Assembly: GCA_050309435.1 (NCBI GenBank)
Contig: JBNRMJ010000011.1
Span: forward strand, 229,921 to 293,920
Direction: 5' to 3'
Source of the DNA: CAYXVJ01 sp050309435
GTDB taxonomy: Bacteria; Bacillota; Clostridia; Saccharofermentanales; Fastidiosipilaceae
DNA: 64,000 bases
A model generated the notes under the pieces. That model worked only from the letters and a program-made list of their open reading frames with translations. It did not search any database and had not been told where the DNA came from. Both the position numbers and the translations under genes were made by a program. Positions 53,592 through 63,180 of the stretch are shown here, piece by piece (position 1 is the first letter of the stretch; each line of letters starts with the position of its first letter).

Positions 53592-54368
53592 TCAGCTCCG
53601 AAACCCTTTTATTGCCAGCCATTTTTTCAGAGTCGCAGCGTCTTCAAGAAGCTGATCCGGCTTATTGTCTTTGACAAACTCCAGCATCAATTTATGCTCT
53701 TTCTTGTCACCGGCAATGATATCGAGATACTCCATCCAGAGATCTTCCCCTTCTTTCAGGCTCTTACGGCTGTAATCGGGGAACCAGGAAAAGACGTGGA
53801 CATCGCGAAGATAAGGTAAAACCATCTTTAACGCCGCAACATTCTCCTCTTTATCCAGGGAATAATTCGGTTGCCAGTATAAGTTTAAGTTAGGACGATC
53901 CACGGTATGAAAAATATCCAGCGCACTGTGTCGCTCGTCTGTCAGCGTGTTGGGATGATATTCGTAAGAAATGACAATTCCCTCTTGGGCAGCCATATCA
54001 CAGATGATTCTTGTATCGCCTGCCACAGCTTCTCGATAAGCCTCATCTGCTTCCCCTGAACCACGCTTGCCTGCCCAAACCCGAATAGATGGAGCACCCA
54101 GGGCCACTGCACAATCCAAATAAGGTTTAAAATCCACGGCAGGATTCTCGTTCTCCCCAACACGGTAATACGAACCGTACGCATAAGTACGCAGGCCCTT
54201 TTTGTCCATGAGCTCGCGAACTTTTTTCGCAGTGGCAAGATCGCCTGCCGGGACATGAATATCACTGCCCCACTCAATACCGCCAAGTCGAGCCCGCACG
54301 ACCAGATCGATGATCTCGTCTGTGTCCAGCTCTCGAAACGTAATTGATACCAATCCTGAAGAAATCAT
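53592..54368 (-). CDS. sugar phosphate isomerase/epimerase (xylose-isomerase-like TIM barrel)
   Basis: The 258-residue protein shows the AP-endonuclease 2 fold pattern: GGIEWGSDIHVP, IRVWAGKRGSG, ISYEYHPNTLTDE, LNLYWQPNYS and LMLEFVKDN, with His, Asp and Glu metal ligands. It probably isomerises or epimerises a sugar derived from the polysaccharide handled by the upstream genes. Substrate unknown. Confidence 0.82.
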   Translation of the reverse strand: MISSGLVSITFRELDTDEIIDLVVRARLGGIEWGSDIHVPAGDLATAKKVRELMDKKGLRTYAYGSYYRVGENENPAVDFKPYLDCAVALGAPSIRVWAGKRGSGEADEAYREAVAGDTRIICDMAAQEGIVISYEYHPNTLTDERHSALDIFHTVDRPNLNLYWQPNYSLDKEENVAALKMVLPYLRDVHVFSWFPDYSRKSLKEGEDLWMEYLDIIAGDKKEHKLMLEFVKDNKPDQLLEDAATLKKWLAIKGFRS

Positions 54369-54428
54369 ATGCTACCTCCTCTTTCCTCCCATCATAACGA
54401 ATCTTCGCGTCCCGGAACAGGTAAAAAT

Positions 54429-54464
54429 AAAGACTGCACCGAAAAATTCTTCGATGCAGTCTTT
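54429..54464 (-). terminator. terminator of the LplABC transporter operon
   Basis: Arms AAAGACTGCA (54429-54438) and TGCAGTCTTT (54455-54464) form a 10-bp stem extended by CGAA/TTCG pairing past one mismatch; a TTTATTTTT run follows on the minus strand. Confidence 0.85.
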
Positions 54465-54493
54465 ATGCGATAGTCGATCATGAAAATATTGGA

Positions 54494-55423
54494 TCAGCCC
54501 TTGACCGAACCGATCGTTAAACCGGTGACAAAATACTTCTGTAAGAATGGATACACGAGCAGGATCGGTAAGGATGCCACAACCGTTATGGCCGAACGAA
54601 TCGACTTCGGAGTTACCATACCGGCAGCCGTCGTTTCGCTGACACCGGAACCGTGGATGGCCGAGCTGTTGGCTCCCAGAGCAGTTGTCGAGTTGACCAG
54701 CTTCATAAGCTCGAGCTGCAGCGTAACCAGATGCGGCGATGACTGATTGTAAATGTAGTTGTCAAACCAGGAGTTCCAGGCGCCGACCGCACAGAAGAGC
54801 GCGACCGTGGCCAGAACCGGTTTCGACAGAGGGAAGATAATCCGGAAGAATACCGTGAAATCTCCGGCACCGTCCATGCGAGCCGACTCGACAAGACTCT
54901 CCGGTAAAGAAGTCATGTAAGTACGAATAACGATGACGTTAAATGCACTGACCATGCTTGGAATAATATAAACCGCGAAGGTATTCATCAAACCAACATT
55001 TCTGATCAGGAAGTAGTTGGGTATCATACCTGCGTTAAAATACATGGTTAAGACGAAAGCGATCGTGATAAAGCGGCGGAATATATAGTTCGGTCTGCTC
55101 AAGGTATAAGCCAGCATAGCTGTGGTAATCACGCTGAGAGCTGCCCCGATAACCGTACGAGCGACAGAAATCGTAAACGCTGTCTGAATACTGCCCATTT
55201 GGAATACGGATGCATAGTTCTGCCAGGAGAATACTCTCGGCCAGATATGGATACCGCCGCGCAGCGTATCATAACCTTCATTCAAAGAAACAGCGATTGT
55301 GTTCAAATAAGGATAAAGCATAATCACCGCCACAAAAATCAGAAAGATTGAGTTTATGGTCGTGAAAATGACATTTTCCGGGCTTAAATCGAATTTTTTT
55401 CTGCTAACAGTTTTACTTGCCAT
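54494..55423 (-). CDS. oligosaccharide ABC transporter permease, LplC type
   Basis: A permease of 309 residues with six helices and coupling loop ESARMDGAGDFTVFFR. It ends in VTGLTIGSVKG, characteristic of LplC/YtcP-type permeases. Start: ATG 55423 with AAGGGTG six bases upstream; a GTG nine bases earlier is possible. It pairs with the next gene; no ATPase is present in this operon, so it probably uses the shared ATPase at 7-8 kb or one elsewhere. Confidence 0.9.
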   Translation of the reverse strand: MASKTVSRKKFDLSPENVIFTTINSIFLIFVAVIMLYPYLNTIAVSLNEGYDTLRGGIHIWPRVFSWQNYASVFQMGSIQTAFTISVARTVIGAALSVITTAMLAYTLSRPNYIFRRFITIAFVLTMYFNAGMIPNYFLIRNVGLMNTFAVYIIPSMVSAFNVIVIRTYMTSLPESLVESARMDGAGDFTVFFRIIFPLSKPVLATVALFCAVGAWNSWFDNYIYNQSSPHLVTLQLELMKLVNSTTALGANSSAIHGSGVSETTAAGMVTPKSIRSAITVVASLPILLVYPFLQKYFVTGLTIGSVKG

Positions 55424-55434
55424 ATCAATCACCC

Positions 55435-56433
55435 TTACATCAAGGACTCTTCGCCCACACGCTTCGCCAGCCAGTTGACTATAAAGAGTATGAGGATGTT
55501 AACCGTGCTTTTGAAAATACCTGCAGCGGTCGCCAGCGAGTAGTTGCCCTGTGAGATGCCCCACTTAAGAGTATAAATATCGATCGTTTCGGCATAAGAC
55601 ATTGTCGGACCTTTTTGAAGCAGATATTGCTGTTCGAATCCGGCATTCATAATATGTCCCGCGTTCATGATAAGAAGAATAATAATTGTGGCCTTAATAC
55701 CGGGCAATGTAATGTGCCAGATCTTCTGGTAGCGATTCGCTCCGTCAATTTCAACGGCTTCGTATTGCTCCATATCGATACCGGACATCGCCGAGAGATA
55801 AATGATCGTACCCCAGCCGACACCTTTCCAGAGGTTGGATAAACCGATAACGCCCCAGAACATTTTTGCCTCTTGAAGGAACAAGACCGGTTCCTCGATG
55901 AAGTTGAGCTGCATGAGAACCTGATTGACAATACCGTCGGCGGCCAGTGAATCTGCTACGATACCGGCGGCAACAACCCATGAGAGGAAGTGCGGCAGAT
56001 ACGAGACGGTTTGAATCGTTCGTTTGAAACGGATGTTTCGGACTTCGTTGAGCATCAAAGCCAGGAGGATCGAGCCAACGGTGCCCAAAAAGAGATTAAT
56101 CAGACTCATGGCTACGGTATTCCGAATGACCCTGGTGAAATCATCGACTAAAAACAAGGTTTTGAAATTCTCGAAACCAACCCATTGCTGGTCGAAAACA
56201 TTCTTGATATTGGGTTTATATCGTTGAAAGGCCATCGTCCAGCCCCATAAAGGTGCATAGTTAAAGATTGCGATCAAGGCTAAAAACGGTATTGACATAA
56301 CCATCAGCTGCCATTGACTCGCCACTAAACGTTTGAACCGAGCTCCCGCTGTCCTGCTCAAAGCCAGCGCATTTATTTGGTTCGTCGTGTAATTATCCGC
56401 AGTCGCCGGCGGTTTGGCTTTCTTTCGCGGCAT
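55435..56433 (-). CDS. oligosaccharide ABC transporter permease, LplB type
   Basis: The 332-residue membrane protein has a short polar N terminus, six helices, the coupling loop EAVEIDGANRYQKIWH and FNYAPLWGWTMAFQRYKP, which is typical of LplB/YteP-type permeases. It lies between the solute-binding gene and the LplC gene. Confidence 0.9.
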   Translation of the reverse strand: MPRKKAKPPATADNYTTNQINALALSRTAGARFKRLVASQWQLMVMSIPFLALIAIFNYAPLWGWTMAFQRYKPNIKNVFDQQWVGFENFKTLFLVDDFTRVIRNTVAMSLINLFLGTVGSILLALMLNEVRNIRFKRTIQTVSYLPHFLSWVVAAGIVADSLAADGIVNQVLMQLNFIEEPVLFLQEAKMFWGVIGLSNLWKGVGWGTIIYLSAMSGIDMEQYEAVEIDGANRYQKIWHITLPGIKATIIILLIMNAGHIMNAGFEQQYLLQKGPTMSYAETIDIYTLKWGISQGNYSLATAAGIFKSTVNILILFIVNWLAKRVGEESLM

Positions 56434-56527
56434 GAGACTCTCCTTTTTGATTACGAAAGAGGGCTGTCTTCCGACAAGACCCTCTCTCGCTATTATTGTT
56501 CTGCCTGCTATGCGTCAAGTAAGAGAT

Positions 56528-58252
56528 TTACTCGGCCCAGTTTTCATTTCTCCACTGGATCTGCTCATTGATGAAATCAATGACGATGTCATAGTTAGCG
56601 GTCTTATAGACTTCTACATACTCGTTCCATTTGGCTTCGAAGTCAGAAGGATCGGCTGTGATAACGCCGGGGAGCATCTGAACCTTCGTATCGGAAGCCT
56701 TCGTGTTGGCGATAGCTTCGGGCGAACCGTCGGGGATGCTGACCTGCCATGTCGGATAGTAAACAGGGTTGGGCTCGGGAAGAGCGAAGAACTCTGCATA
56801 GGACTTAAATCCGTAGGCATCCAGGAATTCCTTGTCGAAGTCAGAAAGAGCTTCGTAGTACTCGTCGGGATCGTTACCGGGACTGAAGACGTTACCGTCG
56901 GAGAAGACGCCTTCCAGCTTGGGAGCATATTCGAAGAAAGCCTGGAATCTGTTTGCAGGACTCCACGAAGCGCTTCTCTGCTCTTCGCGCTGTTCTTCTG
57001 TGCGATAAAGTTTACCGTTCTCGTCTACGCTATGGCCGATTCCTTCAATACCCCATGAGAAGGTCTTGGACCATTCTTCGGTGGTAATGTCGTTCAGGAA
57101 TGACATAATGCGTTCGACCTTACTGTCATCGGTGGTGGTTAGCATAAAGCCGTTGTTGAGGTTGATAACAGTCTGATCACGATAATGTTCCTGGATGCTC
57201 TCGTCATAAACGATGGGCAGCGAAACGTAGGTACGCTCGTCCTTACCGGCGCCGACAAGTGCAATGTTGGCGGAGTTCATGTTCCACTTCTGATCCATGG
57301 TACCCAAAACGTTACCGGCGGACAGTTTGGCAATGTACTGATCATAGTTCATCGAAGCGGCTTCGCGGTCAAAGAGACCCTTGGCGTTGATTTCGTTGAG
57401 TTTCTGGTAGTACTGTTTGGCGGTATCGGTGGTGGAAGGATCCCAGGCTACCTCGGTCTCGGGATCAACAATCGCGTTACCGTTGTTCGGATAACCTGCG
57501 AGGAACTGCGGGGGATTAACCAGACCGAAGTTTCTCCATCCGTCATTCAAAATGGTGTAACCGATGGTGGGTGCACCGTCGATTTCCGGATAGTCGGTGG
57601 CATAACGCTCGATTAAGTCGAAATATTCATCAAGTGTCTTGATTACGGGATAGTCGTACTCGGCGAGAACGGCCTTCTGAATGAAAACACCAGTACCCCA
57701 GTGCTCTGTGATAATTTCTTCACCATAGATGACACCGTAGTTGGGCATGTAATAGATCTTACCGTCTGTGACGGATTTCATGCGATTGAGGAAACGCTCG
57801 TAGTGGTTATACAGATTCTCATTCTTCGCGATCAGATCATCCAGCGGACGAGCACCGCCGTTGTCAACGACACGCTGATTGAAGGGCATGAGATCGGGAT
57901 AGTCGCCGCCGGCGATCATGATACCGATACGCTCGTCGAGGTCGCCGACCAGGAATTCGACATCGAACGAAACGCCCAGCTCATCCTTCAACAGTTGAAG
58001 GGTGGGGTTGTTGTCCAGCGGCTGCTCGCCGGTTTCGAAGAAAACCGAAATGGTAATATCTTCACGATCCGTACCGGGTTCCGTACCTTCTTCGGTCGTT
58101 GCATCGGATCCCTTATCGGTATTCTTGGTCTCGCTGCCGGCAGGTTTCGTGGTACCTGACGTGGTGCCTTGCGTATTGCCCGAACCACAGGCAGCCAGCA
58201 AGCCGAGCATCATGACCGAGCTCATGACGAGTGCTATTACTCGTTTTTTCAT
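56528..58252 (-). CDS. extracellular solute-binding lipoprotein, LplA type
   Basis: A lipoprotein signal (MKKRVIALVMSSVMMLGLLAAC, Cys22), a Thr/Ser/Gly/Glu-rich linker and a large binding domain make 574 residues, the size of LplA-type binding proteins for longer oligosaccharides. It is the first gene of the transporter operon. The neighbouring GH8 and GH43 suggest xylo-oligosaccharides as substrate; direct evidence for the sugar is lacking. Confidence 0.9.
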   Translation of the reverse strand: MKKRVIALVMSSVMMLGLLAACGSGNTQGTTSGTTKPAGSETKNTDKGSDATTEEGTEPGTDREDITISVFFETGEQPLDNNPTLQLLKDELGVSFDVEFLVGDLDERIGIMIAGGDYPDLMPFNQRVVDNGGARPLDDLIAKNENLYNHYERFLNRMKSVTDGKIYYMPNYGVIYGEEIITEHWGTGVFIQKAVLAEYDYPVIKTLDEYFDLIERYATDYPEIDGAPTIGYTILNDGWRNFGLVNPPQFLAGYPNNGNAIVDPETEVAWDPSTTDTAKQYYQKLNEINAKGLFDREAASMNYDQYIAKLSAGNVLGTMDQKWNMNSANIALVGAGKDERTYVSLPIVYDESIQEHYRDQTVINLNNGFMLTTTDDSKVERIMSFLNDITTEEWSKTFSWGIEGIGHSVDENGKLYRTEEQREEQRSASWSPANRFQAFFEYAPKLEGVFSDGNVFSPGNDPDEYYEALSDFDKEFLDAYGFKSYAEFFALPEPNPVYYPTWQVSIPDGSPEAIANTKASDTKVQMLPGVITADPSDFEAKWNEYVEVYKTANYDIVIDFINEQIQWRNENWAE

Positions 58253-58394
58253 ACTGCAATCCTCCTCTTTTTAAACGTGCGATAAAAACGACTGTCGTTT
58301 GTCTCGCGAGTTACCCTTATAGTACAAACACTTGGTTAGTTCTACTAGCACCATCTTGTCTAAAACTGTTCAAATATTGCTTTTACATCGCTTC

Positions 58395-58424
58395 TCTATG
58401 TTTTCTGTATGTACAATGTGTCAA
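58395..58424 (-). promoter_or_regulatory. candidate promoter for the LplABC operon
   Basis: On the minus strand TTGACA (58424-58419) is a perfect -35; CATAGA (58400-58395) 18 bases later is a weak -10. It lies in the 298-base gap upstream of the binding-protein gene, where I see no gene. Confidence 0.35.
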
Positions 58425-58550
58425 GCAGTAAGTTGAGCCTCTGGTGAAATGAATGCAAATGATCTTTTACTTACTAATAGTCAACCGTATCATTCTCGAT
58501 TGGACACTTTATATTTTAAGCTAATTCTCCTGACAATTCGCTCGAAATTG

Positions 58551-60194
58551 CTACATATGATCAATTCTAGTATATGTAATCGTCCGTAAGTCCCATGAGA
58601 TATCCGAGTTTACCCGGCAGTTACGGTTCCGGTAAAATTCTTCTTCGTCGGTTCTCGAAATCATCTCGAGCTTACCGTCAACTTGAATGTAAGCCCCTAA
58701 AACCGTACCCAGAAAACTGCCGGAATAATCCGGAGACAAGATTCTGCCGTCGGCTATAGTCTCAAAAGCCACTTCAGAAACTCCGATAACGCAACCGAAG
58801 CGAAGATCCTGTCCGCGAATGCCAAGTGTAAAACGAAGATACTTTCCGCTACCCGGGCCATGGCTTATACGGAAGCTCTCGAGGCACTCTTCTTCCCCGC
58901 CCATGCGACGATAAAGAGCCAGCTCAAAGGTTTGATCCGATATATACCGCAAGGCCGTTCGATAGTAATAGTGGTTGTCCTGGAATGCAGTTAAACCGAA
59001 AGAAACACCGGGTTTCATGTTATCCGGCCATTTCGTATCAACAGTAAGGTCGAGTGCCATATGCTGCTGACGGATAAATACGGCAGACGGTGATCCCGGA
59101 AGATCCAGACGCTCCGGCGAGGCAAGAAGCCTTAATCCTTCTCCTTCATTAAAAGAAAATGCATCTTTGAATTGATGACCTCTGATACAGATCATGCGCT
59201 CGTCCCAAACGGGATTATGCTCGAAATCAATCACATAACTCTCTGAGGCGGCTTTCGGTTTATGTTCTGCCAGGTTAATTGTTCCCGATTTCAAAAGGCG
59301 GCCGTGACCAGCATTGACCACCGGCCAGCCGTCTTCCCAGCTGACTTCGGCGATATATGCTTCCCGTCCCAGATTTCGATAGTAGCCGCCGTACGGCCTG
59401 GAAGCCAGGGCAACGAGATACCAGTCGCCGTTTTGTGTTTCGACTAGATCTGCATGACCAACATTAACTACGGGAAAACCTTTGCCAAGGTGACGATGGG
59501 TCAGGATCGGATTTTGATGGCAGGCTTCATAAGGTCCGAAAAGCGATTTAGAACGTCCGATCATAACGGCGTGTTCATGTGCCGTTCCGCCTTCTGCCGT
59601 CAAGACATAGTAATAAGGATCTTTATAGTAGATATGAGGAGCTTCGGGCCAGACAGCGTTTTGCGCATAACCTCCCCAAATCACATGAGTATCACCGACA
59701 AGACAAGACTTATCGGGATCAAACTCCCGCATCCAGATCTCGTTATCGCCGAAGTAACGCGCATTTGGTTTCGACCTGGTTGCCGTAAACCAGAAGCGTC
59801 CATCCTTATCCAAGAAGAGATCAGGATCGATTCCTTCCCCTTCGAGATAGACCGCATCGGACCAGGGCCCTTCGGCTCGTTCGGCCGTCAGGAAGAAATG
59901 TCCGCCTGCACCGACATTCGTGCAGACCAGATAAAATCTATTGTTATAATAACGCAAAGTCGGCGCGTAGATACCGCCTGAATGCCAATACGCATCCAGG
60001 GTCAATTGTTCGGGCCGGTCCAGTGCATGACCGACTTGTTCCCAATTGGCCAGATCGCGACTGTGAAACAGAGGCAGGCCCGGAAATACGGTAAAACTGG
60101 ACGTTACCATATAGTAATCTTCGTCGACACGGCAGATAGCGGGATCCGGGTAAAAACCCGGCAATAAAGGATTCTGATATACAGCTTTTTTCAA
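58551..60194 (-). CDS. GH43 family beta-xylosidase/arabinofuranosidase-like
   Basis: The N-terminal five-bladed propeller has NPLLPGFYPDPAICRVDED with the base Asp, GIDPDLFLDKDGRFWF and the WPEAPHIYYKD stretch with the catalytic Glu, and the C-terminal half is a beta-sandwich, as in large GH43 xylosidases. No signal peptide, so it acts in the cytoplasm. I set the start at TTG 60194, because GGAGG lies seven bases before it; a GTG at 60215 in frame is not preceded by a site. It would release xylose or arabinose from imported oligosaccharides. Confidence 0.88.
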   Translation of the reverse strand: MKKAVYQNPLLPGFYPDPAICRVDEDYYMVTSSFTVFPGLPLFHSRDLANWEQVGHALDRPEQLTLDAYWHSGGIYAPTLRYYNNRFYLVCTNVGAGGHFFLTAERAEGPWSDAVYLEGEGIDPDLFLDKDGRFWFTATRSKPNARYFGDNEIWMREFDPDKSCLVGDTHVIWGGYAQNAVWPEAPHIYYKDPYYYVLTAEGGTAHEHAVMIGRSKSLFGPYEACHQNPILTHRHLGKGFPVVNVGHADLVETQNGDWYLVALASRPYGGYYRNLGREAYIAEVSWEDGWPVVNAGHGRLLKSGTINLAEHKPKAASESYVIDFEHNPVWDERMICIRGHQFKDAFSFNEGEGLRLLASPERLDLPGSPSAVFIRQQHMALDLTVDTKWPDNMKPGVSFGLTAFQDNHYYYRTALRYISDQTFELALYRRMGGEEECLESFRISHGPGSGKYLRFTLGIRGQDLRFGCVIGVSEVAFETIADGRILSPDYSGSFLGTVLGAYIQVDGKLEMISRTDEEEFYRNRNCRVNSDISWDLRTITYTRIDHM

Positions 60195-60218
60195 CGTATG
60201 ATCCTCCATGCTCACAAG

Positions 60219-61376
60219 TCAGAAATCACCTCTGTACAAACCCGCGAGTGCGAGGAAGCCGAAGGCATAGAGGAAATTGTCATAGTAACGTCTGCGGCCG
60301 CTTCTTAGTTCGGTATTCCAGAAACGCTCGGCAAGCATTCTGCTCTCTTCGGTCTGGTTCAGCATGTAAGTAGCTGCCAGCGTGGCCAGCAAGCCGATCG
60401 GATGGCGGCTGTATCGTCCGCCGTCCGTACCGTCCAGTTCATACCGTCGAAACTCATCGGTCGGAATCTGCCAGAAGAATTCGGCCAGACTGTCGGCAGC
60501 GTCTATCATCCAGGGCTCTGTGCCGCGGCCGGGCCATGTGCCGGCCAGGGCGATGTTTAGAATAGTTCTGTAAGCATCACTGAAGAAATTGTGATGATCA
60601 TGACCGTACACGGGCTTTCCATCGTATGTACTGTATTCCGGATTCATACCAGTTAAGGGATTGATGGTAAGCGGAAGATATTTCAACGACGCTTCTTCAA
60701 TGGCCAGCCAGCGCTCTCGATCTTCCGGCTCGCAGAAATCCGCGAAGAGTCTGTAAAAGTGCGGTATGTGATAGGAAGGATCCGTAAAACCGGAATCCGG
60801 TACGAATTCAATAAGGTTATTTTCAGTCCACATCGGACCGGCTTCTCCGGGAGCGCGATGTAAAACATCCGTCAGAATTCGTTTCGCCCAGGAAGCATAG
60901 TCAAAGTACGGAATATCGAGACATTTCTCACCCGTATCCGCTCCTGTACCCCAGCGTTTAGACGCCAGTATTAACGCATAAGCGAAAAATTCCTCGCCGT
61001 CGGGAGCAGGTCCTCCGGCTCTCTTCCGGCCGTCAAGAGGTACCGACCAGGCAAAATAGCCGCGGCAGGGTCCGGAAGTAATATACATATGATTTAAGGT
61101 CCAGCGCCAGGTTTTATCAAATACAGCCTGATCATTCATCAAGGCCGCCAGGCTCATGCCATAAGACTGACCTTCTGTCCTGACATCATCGTTTCCCGTA
61201 TCGTAGAAGTAAATCTCGTTCTTTTCGGTTTCTATACAAAATCCGACCTCGTCGGATTGAAGAAGCGCTTTCCAGATAGCGTCGGCCCTTTCATAGACAG
61301 CGGCCTTTGATTTCCCCAACGTCACCCAAAAGTTCTTATAAGTTTCCTTCGTTTCCTGTTGATTCACTGTATACAT
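60219..61376 (-). CDS. GH8 reducing-end xylose-releasing exo-oligoxylanase (Rex)
   Basis: The 385-residue enzyme has NDDVRTEGQSYGM with catalytic acid Glu68, RGYFAWSVPLDG and GGPAPDGEEFFAYAL, all diagnostic of GH8 Rex rather than cellulase-type GH8. It has no signal peptide and cuts xylose from the reducing end of xylo-oligosaccharides in the cytoplasm. It lies upstream of the GH43 gene in the same operon. Confidence 0.92.
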   Translation of the reverse strand: MYTVNQQETKETYKNFWVTLGKSKAAVYERADAIWKALLQSDEVGFCIETEKNEIYFYDTGNDDVRTEGQSYGMSLAALMNDQAVFDKTWRWTLNHMYITSGPCRGYFAWSVPLDGRKRAGGPAPDGEEFFAYALILASKRWGTGADTGEKCLDIPYFDYASWAKRILTDVLHRAPGEAGPMWTENNLIEFVPDSGFTDPSYHIPHFYRLFADFCEPEDRERWLAIEEASLKYLPLTINPLTGMNPEYSTYDGKPVYGHDHHNFFSDAYRTILNIALAGTWPGRGTEPWMIDAADSLAEFFWQIPTDEFRRYELDGTDGGRYSRHPIGLLATLAATYMLNQTEESRMLAERFWNTELRSGRRRYYDNFLYAFGFLALAGLYRGDF

Positions 61377-61471
61377 TCTGTGCCACCTTTCGAGTGTTCT
61401 TAATGCAACAGTTTACTGAACTATGATTTGAGTGGCTCCCTTGCTTTCGTCATCATCTGTGCAAAACTTGC

Positions 61472-62119
61472 TCAAATTCCGTTTAAACCGAGAGCATTAA
61501 CAATAAAGTTTTTCTTTTTATCCTGATAGTCGTCGTAAATTTCCTGTTCGCTCTTAGTCAGCTTACGGGCATAACGTTGCTCGACAAAATACGTGGAAGT
61601 CACCCGATCAATGGAAATACTGTCCAAAGGCCAGCCGGGATGTCGTTTATCCGAAGGTTTATTGATCAGATAAAAGGTGTTCACCTCATGAATGGGACCG
61701 CGCATCGTAAAAGAGCTGATATTTCCTTCATGACAAATGGCATAGGCATCGTGATAACAAGCCGATAAACGCCCGCCGTAACGATCGGCAAGCCGGCAGT
61801 AATATACCAGCATCTCCTCGTCATCCATCTCCCGGCCGCTTACCTTATGGCGACGAACAAAAAGGCCGGGTTGATCCGGATGATCTAATGGCAATTCGCG
61901 AAAATACAAACCCGAATCCGAAGATAAAACCGAAGAAGCATAACGGCCGTAAAACGCAGCTTTGATCCTGGCATTTTCTTCTGCCGTCTCGCCGGCTTCC
62001 GCAGGTATATCATAAATACCCAAATCGGATAAAGTCAGAACTTCGACCTGAAAATTCGCGAACATATCCGCATACTGTTTCGTCTTACTCTTGTTATGTG
62101 TTCCGATTAATACCTGCAT
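61472..62119 (-). CDS. HAM1/RdgB-like non-canonical purine NTP pyrophosphatase
   Basis: The 215 residues begin IGTHNKSKTKQYADMF and contain AEENARIKAAFYGRYA, LSSDSGLYFREL and MRGPIHEV, the HAM1 pattern. It would remove ITP or XTP from the nucleotide pool. The canonical C-terminal SHR segment is replaced by an extra charged tail (DYQDKKKNFIVNALGLNGI), so the activity may differ from RdgB. Confidence 0.75.
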   Translation of the reverse strand: MQVLIGTHNKSKTKQYADMFANFQVEVLTLSDLGIYDIPAEAGETAEENARIKAAFYGRYASSVLSSDSGLYFRELPLDHPDQPGLFVRRHKVSGREMDDEEMLVYYCRLADRYGGRLSACYHDAYAICHEGNISSFTMRGPIHEVNTFYLINKPSDKRHPGWPLDSISIDRVTSTYFVEQRYARKLTKSEQEIYDDYQDKKKNFIVNALGLNGI

Positions 62120-62147
62120 ACCTTATTCCTGTCATAAGAAGCTTCTC

Positions 62148-63023
62148 TTAGAATCGTATGATACCCGACGCGGCACCGATTTTCCCGCCGTTCTTGAGAT
62201 GTTCGTAAACCATACGTTGAAGCGAGGTATCGCGAGGCAGTTTTTCAAGTTCGGTCTGACCCTTAAAGAGCCAGTTGTATACACCGCTGTTTTCCTGATC
62301 AAAATCATATATCTCGAAATCCGAGTAGAATCGCTTAATTCTGGAATGCTCAGGCAACAGCTTGTTGAGCTCCGGTGACAAGAGCCAGGTGCTGCAGAAA
62401 AACAAGACCGGAGAGCCTTCCGTACAGATGATGGCATCATGTTCGCGGAAGAAAGCAAGCGCCTGGCGGTAAGAATCTTTTAAATTCTCGTCGCTCATCA
62501 CGGCATCGGAAGGTATGTGGACACTCAAGATCATCTTCCCGTTCGAATATTTCATCATCTTTTCGCCGAGATCGCTGCTTCTTCGGTACTCGAACTCCAG
62601 CGTCCCCAAGCGGAAGAGACGAGAGCAGGTTTGACGCCAAACCCAGAAACCTCGCGTAAAACAGATTTTCCCATTCTGCTCGATATCCTCTTCGATGAAA
62701 CGCGGAAAACAACCCATCGAATCCAGGAAAATCTGATCGGACCAGCCGTTCTTCCGATAGTCACAGCGGGTTTTACATGCCGCAGCCAGACACAGGCCCA
62801 AATCAATCAATCCATCCGGATCTTTACCTTCGTATGCTTCCTTTAAGCGCTTCCAGCCGGCCTCCGCTGTTTCAAACACAGTCATGCCCGTCAGGTCGCT
62901 TTCATGCCGATCAAGTAAGTCGTCTGTTAAGAGCGTTTTGAGTGCATCTATCACTTCGCTTTTAATTCCAAGTTCTTCTGCCAGTCCCAGTGTTTCATTT
63001 ACGGTATATTTCTTCGACATCAT
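62148..63023 (-). CDS. acyltransferase-domain protein with GNAT-like C-terminal domain, 291 aa
   Basis: It matches a Clostridia family annotated as 'acyltransferase domain-containing': NGWSDQIFLDSMGCF, FWVWRQTCSRLFRLGTLEFE, MILSVHIPSDA and CSTWLLSPELNKLLPEHSRI. The biochemical role is not established. It is 28 bases upstream of the HAM1-like gene. No signal peptide or membrane segment. Confidence 0.75.
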   Translation of the reverse strand: MMSKKYTVNETLGLAEELGIKSEVIDALKTLLTDDLLDRHESDLTGMTVFETAEAGWKRLKEAYEGKDPDGLIDLGLCLAAACKTRCDYRKNGWSDQIFLDSMGCFPRFIEEDIEQNGKICFTRGFWVWRQTCSRLFRLGTLEFEYRRSSDLGEKMMKYSNGKMILSVHIPSDAVMSDENLKDSYRQALAFFREHDAIICTEGSPVLFFCSTWLLSPELNKLLPEHSRIKRFYSDFEIYDFDQENSGVYNWLFKGQTELEKLPRDTSLQRMVYEHLKNGGKIGAASGIIRF

Positions 63024-63100
63024 TTCTCCGCCTATCGTTCATCTTTCAAGATAATAGTTGAAGTTTATCTTATTTAGTCGTGTTTGAACAGGCAGAGAAA

Positions 63101-63150
63101 AGCTCCCTCGCGACAACATTCATATCTGAAAAAGGCCGTGCGAAGGAGCT
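63101..63150 (-). terminator. probable terminator of the solute-binding-protein gene
   Basis: Arms AGCTCCCTCGC (63101-63111) and GCGAAGGAGCT (63140-63150) pair with one mismatch around a 28-base loop; TTTTCTC follows on the minus strand. Confidence 0.6.
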
Positions 63151-63180
63151 GTCTTGGGAGCAGTTATCTTACTATATGCT

